Source: Asterias amurensis
Lineage: Eukaryota > Echinodermata > Asteroidea > Forcipulatida > Asteriidae
NCBI RefSeq assembly: GCF_032118995.1
Contig: NC_092652.1
Coordinates: forward strand, 26,463,044-26,527,043
Direction: 5' to 3'
DNA length: 64,000 nucleotides
The notes under the pieces are model-generated. The model did not search any database, was not told where the DNA came from, and worked only from the letters and a program-made list of their open reading frames with translations. The position numbers and the translations under genes are program-made. Shown here one piece after another: positions 57,536 through 64,000 of the stretch (its first letter is position 1; every line of letters starts with the position of its first letter).

Positions 57536-58419
57536 ATAGTTGTGATCGTTGCAAGGACAACTCCAACAGATTAAATTGACTTGAGCTATCACTATGCTAC
57601 AAATTCTTGTCATAATGAAAGTTCAAGAACATTTTCTGTGTGACCCTCCGAGGTCACCACAAAACTTGATGGAGGTCAAAGGCCAAGTGACGAGATTGCC
57701 TTCAGTATGTGTCCATGACAAGAAAGTTGATGATGTGGCACTTATTGGTTTAGCAGCTCTTGCAGTTTCTACCAATGCTTTTCACCATCAAGTAGTTGTA
57801 AAAGTTGTTCCCATAACTGAAAACATAGCCATACTCAATGTAACATCAATTATTGTACTTGAAAGTTCTTCAAAGACGTTTTACCCATGGAGGTAGGATT
57901 TATCTGCACAAATCAGATGAGACAAAAATAGAAAAATTTGCGATTGATAAATCAATAGACTGCATGTATTATTGTTCATTAAAAATCCTAACCAATGTTA
58001 TTCTTTATTCATTGGGTATGGATAACACGAAGTGACTTTTTATATTTAATTTTGGTTGTGATTTTTACAATAGCATTTTGTTGTTCATATATTTAATTGT
58101 TGTAAACAATGAAACGTGTGGGGCCTACAGTTTGGTTCATAAGAATACTTCGGGATATGAAACCCTTGACGTAATACTCTTTGTGAAAAGGTACATTGAG
58201 GTTTTTTTCCAAATCAATTTGGATGAATATCTTCCTAAAAAAAACTAAAACTCCTTGCTCTATGCTAAAACCAACATCAAACAAAGGATATCTAACCTGA
58301 ACATCAACTCGGTTCATTGTTTTAAAAATGACATTCTGTCATGTACTGGACCGCAAGTGACTCATTGGATCAAAACTCCCACTTTTATTGTTGCGGAAAC
58401 ACACAGTTTCATAGAGCCC
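57536..58419. other. Unassigned DNA with a 100-codon open frame
   Basis: The frame at 57594-57896 (LMEVKGQVTRLPSVCVHDKK...) is hydrophobic towards its end and shows no motif; no splice sites are convincing. Confidence 0.35.
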
Positions 58420-58804
58420 TTCAAAGCAATGGACACTTTCGGTAGTTACTATTAAAAATTTATCAAATAAAGCATATATACAAAATTACTTGGTAACGAC
58501 CGATGGAGAGTTGTTGTGTACTATAGCTAGTATAAAACAGTGTTAGAAACGGCTGCCTCCAAGTAACGTATTTGTGAAAGAATTTCTCACTCAAATATTA
58601 AAAGTATCAGGCCTGAAGCCTTTTAGTGGACATCTCTTTAAGCACATAATTATTTCCTGCCTCAAGGGTGTTTTTTTCTTTCATGTTTTCTTGCAATTTA
58701 ATAATTGAGTCAACTTTTTCACGATTTTCCTATGCAATGTGATGGAGGACACCCAGAGAAACAGGTCTTTGACAATTAGTACCAAAGGTGTCTGGTGCCT
58801 TTAA
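58420..58804 (+). mobile_element. TTAA MITE, core type B, diverged
   Basis: Left tip caaagcaatggacactttcgg, right tip accaaaggtgtctggtgcct-TTAA; core caggcctgaagcc. It is the most diverged near-full copy, hence probably old. Confidence 0.72.
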
Positions 58805-59970
58805 TCGGTTAAAACTTGGGATATTCCGCCATTCAACAATTACTTCCAAATATGATCAAACTGTGAGCCGGTAGTTAGTCATTCATGCGCGCCGTGTGAT
58901 GTACGTCATTAAAATCAAAAGAAAATCACAGGCCTTGCGGAACTTCCTTGTTGTGGAAAGAATAAAGAATGTTGCAAAAAATTGTATGCTTTTAGAGCAA
59001 TCAAAGAGTGTCGTCTATTTATAGAAAATCTAAACATATAAATTACCTTGACATTTAGGCCCTATATTGTAAGTTACCAACTTTTAGAGTTTTTTGGAAT
59101 CCTGAACAATCAACTACACCCCTCTATTTTAACATTGATTTATCTGCTGTTGATGCTGTGTAAAGGTTACAGGTAAGCGTCTACGCAAAGTATGTACACT
59201 TTCATGTACATGTAGGCCTACAATGTACCTGTCTAGTTTTACGTTTTGGTTTGCAAACAAACATCCAGTCACATGGGACGGACATGTGATGTGCCTATCT
59301 CATTATCAGGTGATTACGCGGGTATTTTACGCCCCGCCCCCTGGATGCGTGTTGGCTCGTGGCCATGCCAACACTGGCAATTTTTAAATCTGGTCATTGA
59401 CAAAAATAACGGTTTGTATACCATGATTTAAGGTCGTCCATGTTTCAATTCATCAAGCAAATTGAAAATTTGAGCCAAATTTAATTTAAGAGTTGGACCA
59501 TGGTTCAGGTTAGACACGGACGTAGAGACGAGGCCCGCTGCAAATATTTTGTATTCCTTTTTTTCTAATTCTTTGGGCCATTAAAAAATGTGCAGATTTA
59601 GTGCAATCTAATCGCATTGCAATTATCGTGATATGATAGTTATTATTGCGATACCGTGGTTAGATATCTATTTTGCTGAGTGTTATTTTCTGTGCTTAGC
59701 ATTGCTTGGATATTCAAACTGGGCGGGGTTGGTAAAAAGGCATATGAAAGACCCATGCAGCCCCGAAAAAAAGGTTTCGTGTCCGGCGGTGCATGCTCTA
59801 TCACAATAACCGTTCCGGAATAATTCATGCCCTGGTCTGGGAATGCTGTGTGCGTATTTGCTTTTGTTAAATCCCCTTTCATCTTCAACACAAGTTTCTT
59901 TTAAACGAACACAAACAAATATTGGCACTAAGTATTTCCCCATTGAAAAAGTAGTTACTGCCTAGCGCGT
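58805..59970. other. Intergenic DNA upstream of the NFE2L1-like promoter
   Basis: A scrap of the ctgtgcttagcat repeat at 59675-59700; otherwise nothing recognised. Distal enhancers may lie here but none is identifiable. Confidence 0.45.
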
Positions 59971-60041
59971 GCTCATTTGCATTTACGTCACTCGGGGTCG
60001 CGGTTCTAGAAACTTCCTGGCTGTATCAATGCGCATGCGCG
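59971..60041 (+). promoter_or_regulatory. Promoter-proximal cluster upstream of the NFE2L1-like gene: octamer, CRE, heat-shock element, NRF-1 site
   Basis: Within 71 bp I read four consensus sites. An octamer ATTTGCAT (59975-59982) abuts TTACGTCA (59983-59990), the reverse of a CRE/ATF site. TTCTAGAAACTTC (60004-60016) is a perfect three-unit heat-shock element (TTCnnGAAnnTTC). TGCGCATGCGCG (60030-60041) is a perfect NRF-1 (alpha-Pal) palindrome. No TATA box is evident nearby; NRF-1-type promoters are often TATA-less. They lie about 550-615 bp upstream of the start codon, so transcription probably starts between about 60050 and 60200. The sites are exact; their use is inferred. Confidence 0.55.
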
Positions 60042-60416
60042 GGTCAATTACATCATAATCTAAAAATATCCTCAGACGACCTTGTTCGACACTCCTGTTT
60101 TTCGCTTTGTCTGTCGTGTGTGTAGGAGACGTGTATCTACGCGAACAACGGAAGAAAACAGATTTCTACCTTGGCTTAGCACTTTGTTTACTCGTACAAT
60201 CACGTTCACGTAACTGTAGAGTTACCCCAGGTATTTAGCAGCGTTTAAATTGTCATCTTTGGTGAATTTTTGTGGAGGAAAAAGACTTGTTTTTGACGGC
60301 AAGCAGACTCGACGTAATACCGGTGTTTTTCTCGAATTGTGACCGTGAAACGGCTCTCTTGTGACGGTGTTTTGCTTTGTGTAAACGGCAGTTGGAATCA
60401 TTCTCATTCTGGTGGT

Positions 60417-60533
60417 ATGGACGTCGCGTGATCCGCCGAACTCAGCCATACAAAAGGAAACAAAGCCGGATGGGACATAGTTGCTGGTTATATGTTCTTT
60501 GTTTACTTAACATTTCGGTTTAGTACATCCTGA
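60417..60533 (+). promoter_or_regulatory. Upstream open reading frames in the probable 5' leader of the NFE2L1-like mRNA
   Basis: If transcription starts near 60100-60200, the leader carries ATG-initiated uORFs at 60417-60431 (4 codons), 60470-60523 (17 codons) and 60492-60533 (13 codons, overlapping the second in another frame). All stop before the main ATG at 60591. Such uORFs could dampen basal translation. The leader has not been mapped, so an intron or later start could exclude them. Confidence 0.35.
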
Positions 60534-60590
60534 ACGGTGGCGATTTAATTTGGTTTTATTTTCAATTTTGTCCTCTGAAAATCAGTCATC

Positions 60591-61121
60591 ATGCTTAGAA
60601 AAAAACCATGGAGAGATCCATTCCTGACCATTGCTGTCATTTTGAGCCTTCTTCGAGTAGATTGGGATGAGTTTATGCAGCTACAACTTCAAGGCGGACT
60701 TGGGACTCAATTGCCTGAGATTCATGACATTTTACTTGGACAAAGCGCAGCCCTGACAGAGACACAATTCCACAATTTCTACAACTCTTACGATGGGAAC
60801 TATGTTAACTTTAAAAATCTTGATTACGACCTTCGGGCCCAGTCTGCCTTTCGAGAGCTTCATACGCTGTCCACGGATCAAGATCAGTACCCCATCAGCC
60901 AAGGGTACCGAGATATCTCAACATGGCTTCTGGATAGGCTCGAGCCAAACAATGTCCGCTCTTTGCCTTTCGCTAATTTGGCATCCGCTCCGAATAATAA
61001 TAACAACAACGATGAAAACAACAACAACGGAGAAGCTTCAGAGGGAACTGGGGCTATTGGGCCTGTCCCTAATTCCGTTGATGGCACTGTTACGCAAACC
61101 AATACTGATTTAAGTCCTGAG
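60591..61121 (+). CDS. NFE2L1-like (cnc): NFE2L1/Nrf1-type cap'n'collar transcription factor, coding exon 1 (ER-anchor N-terminal domain)
   Basis: This exon encodes residues 1-177. The start ATG has A at -3, and an in-frame TGA lies just upstream at 60576-60578. A hydrophobic segment at about residues 11-22 (FLTIAVILSLL) corresponds to the NHB1 signal-anchor that puts vertebrate NFE2L1 in the ER membrane. The block LPEIHDILLG (41-50) and TETQFHN (56-62) match the NFE2L1 N-terminal domain (human: PLREIILG, TQTQFHN). TWLLDR (111-116) aligns with the human AWLVHR site where the aspartic protease DDI2 cuts between Trp and Leu. An Asn-rich low-complexity run follows at about residues 134-146. The exon ends after codon 177 at GAG|gtaaac, phase 0. 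In vertebrates the family is ER-resident, retrotranslocated by p97, and activates proteasome subunit genes. The presence of this domain points to NFE2L1 rather than NFE2L2. Identity is by recognised motifs, not by a search. Confidence 0.93.
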
Positions 61122-62634
61122 GTAAACACGTAGAAATAAATTACAAACTATCCAAGGAAAACCAGGAAAATATAAGCCAAGTCTGAATTAACGGCTGCGG
61201 CTATAGGAGGCCCCTAGCATGCAACAGCCGCAGTCGCAGTCGGCAATAGATAAACGGCCTAAGTAAGACTGAGTAAAAAAGATAAGGAAGAGTATTTATT
61301 TTCAAAATGATCGCCGTTTATTTTAAAAAAATTTTTTACCATTATTGGTTTCAAATACCATTGTTTTTTTCCCAATGTTACACACAACGTCAGAAACATT
61401 TTTTTTTTAAGTATTTTTGATTTCAGTGTTTGAACCCTTTTGAGCACACTTTCACAAAATCTGGGTCTCTTTACTCATTTCTTTTAATTTTGACATTAAT
61501 TTGCATTTTCGTAGTGTATGAATCTATTTTCTACTATGAATTGCAAATGTCAAAACAAAAAGTACAGACCCCCTGGTTATTTGGTTTATTACACAAGAAT
61601 AAATGATGTGCAAAGTCTAATTTTTTTATCATCGTTAAACATTTTAATTAAATCCATACGGCCCAAAAATGGAAGCTGGAAGGGATCCCAACAAGTTTAT
61701 CTTTTTACTTTGCCTTGTGTTTTATGTTCAGGAAAAAAACAGACTTGCTTTATTTGTTGTTTTTTCAGGGGCGCTGTTGTGTAATTTAGTACAAATTGCA
61801 AACTTCCTTTCTTTTGCTACACTTCTGCTCTCCGCTGTGTTTCTTATAGTGTTGTTGTAAATGCATTTTTAACAAATCTCTATTTTTAAATATTACTCAG
61901 TGATAGAAAATCCTTCCAGCTGACTGACATTTCAACATAAATTACACCTTTGCAGTTAATATGCCAAAGTCTGAATTGAGCGTTTCTAGGTGTTAGGCTA
62001 GATAAACATGTAATCCCTGATTGAACTTTGACCTAGGCCATATATGGATTTTGGACAATATTAATATTTACTTAAGAAAAAGGGCTGGACAGTTCACAGT
62101 GGAGAGATTGACGCATGATTGCCTTTTAAAAGTAATAATTTCTGTGTTAATATACAACTATAGTTGACCATAGAAACCTTCAGAAGGAGGTCATGTTTTT
62201 TTTCCTTTATTGTTGTATCAAGGACTTGGAGCAAACACTACTTACACAAAAGTACTTGGAAGTTACTTCATGGTTGCCTTGGCTTCAATTGCTTTGTACT
62301 GTTCCCTTGGATTTCCGTATTTGTACTTATCAAGTAGTTTTAATTGTTGGGAGTAATTGAACCATTCAAGCCTGTGAAATTTTTACAAAGTTTCTCATTG
62401 GTATTTACACTCTAGACTAGGACTAGGGGCTCAGAACAACTTGCTTTAGAGTAAAGTTGTCAGTTGAAGGTTGTCGCTGAACGCAGCAGCATGTTGGTCC
62501 GAGGTGGCTGCCTTAAATATTTTTCTCACCGTTTGTATTGCGTTTATTGCCATGATCACTGCAAATTTACCTATCTTGAATTTATTACGATAGCAAAACT
62601 CATGTTTATTTTCTTATCTTTCTCTTGAATGCAG
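61122..62634 (+). other. Intron 1 of the NFE2L1-like gene
   Basis: This 1513-bp intron has a gtaaac donor and an aatgcag acceptor, phase 0 at both ends. It is AT-rich. A short imperfect motif of the 'gctgcggct / agccgcagtc' type lies at 61189-61255, similar to the repeat at 52540-53010. The longer open frames in it (61518-61860) show no recognisable domain. Confidence 0.85.
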
Positions 62635-63589
62635 GATATGGACCTCATTGAGACGCTCTGGAGGCAGGACATTGACATGGGTATCTCCCGAGACGAGTCC
62701 TATGCTCTCAAGGAAGAACTACTCCTTGAGAAGGGGGAGCACCCCGACAAACTGAAGTCCCAGCAATCAACATGGGAGCACTTTGGTTACAACATTGACG
62801 GGGAGACTGGAGAGTACGTACCAAACCCACCAGGGATGAACATTGTTCCTCAACAGACATCCCCGCCGACTCTTCCTCAGGTACCGGTCCAACCCGATGG
62901 TAACATCTCCCTGGAAGATTGCCTACAGCTTCTTGAAGATGAATACCTACCGACGGCCACCACGCCCGTAGATGAGCAATACCAACCTCCGCATCACTCG
63001 CTCAGCCCACGCGAGCAAGAACAAAGATGGCAAGACTTGGCCTCAATTCCAGAACTCACGAGTCAACTTCAAGAGCTACCAGGGATGCCGTACCAAGGTA
63101 TGGTCGACGTTAACATCACCCAAACGCAGAACAACACCCAGAATGCCTTTGCCATTAACGCCACCACAAACGGGAATGTCAATCTTCAAAATGCAACGGT
63201 GACCACACCCAGAAATATAGTTCCCATTGATCCACAAAGACTGAATGAGTTTCCCCCGCCACCAGAAGTGTTCTCACCTCTATCGAACTTTGCCGATCTC
63301 AGTCTGAGCTCAGGGTCACCAACAGGATTAATTAACGGCACTCAACAGAGTCTGAATCTAAGTAGCTTTCTACTCCCAGAGCAGCAACTTCGACTCCCAG
63401 CTCCCGCCTTGGAAACTCCTCTCCCAATACCAACAGAAACCCCTGACAACAGTTCACTGTTAATGGAGCTGCTCAGTTCGTCCAACGTTGACGAAGTGGA
63501 CCCCATGGACCTTGACTTCGATGAACAGATCCACAATGTGATGCAGGCTTTTGGAGAGACCAACTCAAACGCGTCTTTTGAAGGATCTT
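62635..63589 (+). CDS. NFE2L1-like (cnc): NFE2L1-like, coding exon 2 (Neh2 KEAP1 degron, Neh4/Neh5, Asn-glycosylation region)
   Basis: The acceptor is ttgaatgcag|GAT in phase 0, so the exon encodes residues 178-495 plus one base of codon 496. The donor is gtaagt at 63590. LIETLWRQDIDMGISR (181-196) matches the vertebrate Neh2 stretch around the low-affinity DLG motif, here DMG (191-193). DGETGEYVP (232-240) holds the high-affinity KEAP1 motif ETGE (234-237). SLEDCLQLLEDEYLP (269-283) resembles Neh4 of NFE2L2, and RWQDLASIPEL (308-318) resembles Neh5. Nine N-X-S/T sequons lie at residues 267, 337, 343, 352, 363, 411, 418, 449 and 489, as expected for the ER-lumenal Asn/Ser/Thr domain. The acidic MDLDFDE (468-474) is near the end. 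The Neh6, CNC and bZIP parts must lie beyond the window. An upstream ATG at 62629 is in intron 1; a shorter isoform starting in this exon is possible but unsupported. Confidence 0.93.
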
Positions 63590-63963
63590 GTAAGTATTTC
63601 ATCCGTTTGCATTCATTTCATCACATTTTGTTAACTCTTTGGAGGTTCAAACGTAAAATTTTAATGATAAAAAAAAGTTATTATATATTATGCAGAGTTT
63701 GTTTTTAACCAAGGTACTTAAGCCAGGATTTGGTGTCTAAATTTGCTTGAAATTTAAACACAGGGGGTTCTCAAATTGTTCCCTTGCAATACATTTTCAT
63801 GTAAATGACAGATAAAAGAGGGTGTCCAAAAGACACCCGGACACTCCTCTGGCTTGTTATCAAGTCACAAATAATTATACAAAGTAAATTCATCTTTATT
63901 TTTTTTCTTTCATTTTTTCCAAGAATTGGAATTGATGATGTACATATATCTTGTATTTCACAG
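63590..63963 (+). other. Intron 2 of the NFE2L1-like gene
   Basis: This 374-bp GT-AG intron in phase 1 has the strong donor gtaagt and a T-rich tract before tttcacag. Nothing else is recognised in it. Confidence 0.8.
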
Positions 63964-64000
63964 GTTCTGGATTTGAAGACATGAGTGAAGGAAGTTCTCC
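63964..64000 (+). CDS. NFE2L1-like (cnc): NFE2L1-like, start of coding exon 3 (partial, runs off the window)
   Basis: The acceptor tgtatttcacag|GTTCTGG joins the single base left by exon 2 (T) to GT, restoring a Cys codon, and the frame stays open as SGFEDMSEGSS to the window edge. The short intron (374 bp) has standard GT-AG ends. An acidic, Ser-rich segment is plausible for this part of the family, where Neh6 follows. The exon is incomplete, so its end and content are unknown. Confidence 0.75.

Noticed and set aside
57594-57896. 100-codon frame as a gene
   Set aside because: No recognisable motif, no convincing splice sites, and it lies among repeat remnants.
60034-60051. Antioxidant response element (TGACnnnGC) in the NFE2L1-like promoter for autoregulation
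   Set aside because: I looked for the core on both strands between 59950 and 60590 and found only near matches with wrong spacing.
60222-60449. Minus-strand frame MAEFGGSRDV... in the NFE2L1-like leader (possible divergent gene)
   Set aside because: Short, no domain, and it lies over the probable 5' leader on the other strand; no splice or promoter evidence.
1-64000. CRISPR array, bacterial operon, LTR element or other viral fossil
   Set aside because: No CRISPR-type repeats other than the tRNA array, no bacterial gene layout, and no gag, pol, integrase, capsid or envelope signature in any listed frame.

Overview
The window looks like nuclear DNA of an echinoderm, most probably a sea star. 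That rests on the single NFE2L (cap'n'collar) gene at the right end, which combines the ER-anchor and KEAP1-binding parts, and on dense short interspersed elements of types I recall from sea-star and sea-urchin genomes. It is AT-rich, intron-rich and gene-poor. I see no viral, LTR or Polinton remains and no CRISPR array.

Layout. Positions 1-6360 hold unassigned DNA, one TTAA-flanked MITE, one terminal-inverted-repeat element (2793-3508), one foldback and a SINE scrap. Positions 6361-18647 hold a tandem array of tRNA-Asn(GTT) genes, all on the minus strand: 42 full or damaged copies in three blocks (6361-8895, 10753-12008, 14935-18044) plus an orphan at 18574. The repeat period is about 167-173 bp with conserved spacers. 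At least seven copies are visibly damaged. One is split by a transposon exactly at the TTAA of its anticodon loop, and one has a CTA anticodon.

Positions 18650-59950 are dominated by interspersed repeats. More than 20 copies or pieces of one MITE superfamily share ends of the type TTAA-AGGCA(C/G)TGGACAC and have self-complementary cores. There are also a larger TTAA element (26682-27251), tRNA-derived SINEs, a LINE 3' remnant, foldbacks and local duplications. Three weak gene-like signals lie among them: a TATA box plus possible first exon (31785-31930), a possible two-exon small gene (43365-46910), and a possible coding exon (55611-55737). None has a recognised product.

Positions 59971-64000 hold the one confidently identified protein gene: the 5' part of an NFE2L1/NFE2L2 (Nrf) homologue on the plus strand. 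Exon 1 (60591-61121) encodes the ER-membrane N-terminal domain. Exon 2 (62635-63589) encodes the Neh2 region with KEAP1-type DMG and ETGE motifs, Neh4/Neh5-like activation motifs and a run of N-glycosylation sequons. Exon 3 begins at 63964 and runs off the window. Upstream is a tight cluster of perfect consensus sites: octamer, CRE/ATF, a three-unit heat-shock element and an NRF-1 palindrome. By homology, the protein is an ER-inserted stress regulator that is retrotranslocated, deglycosylated, cut and released to activate proteasome and antioxidant genes.
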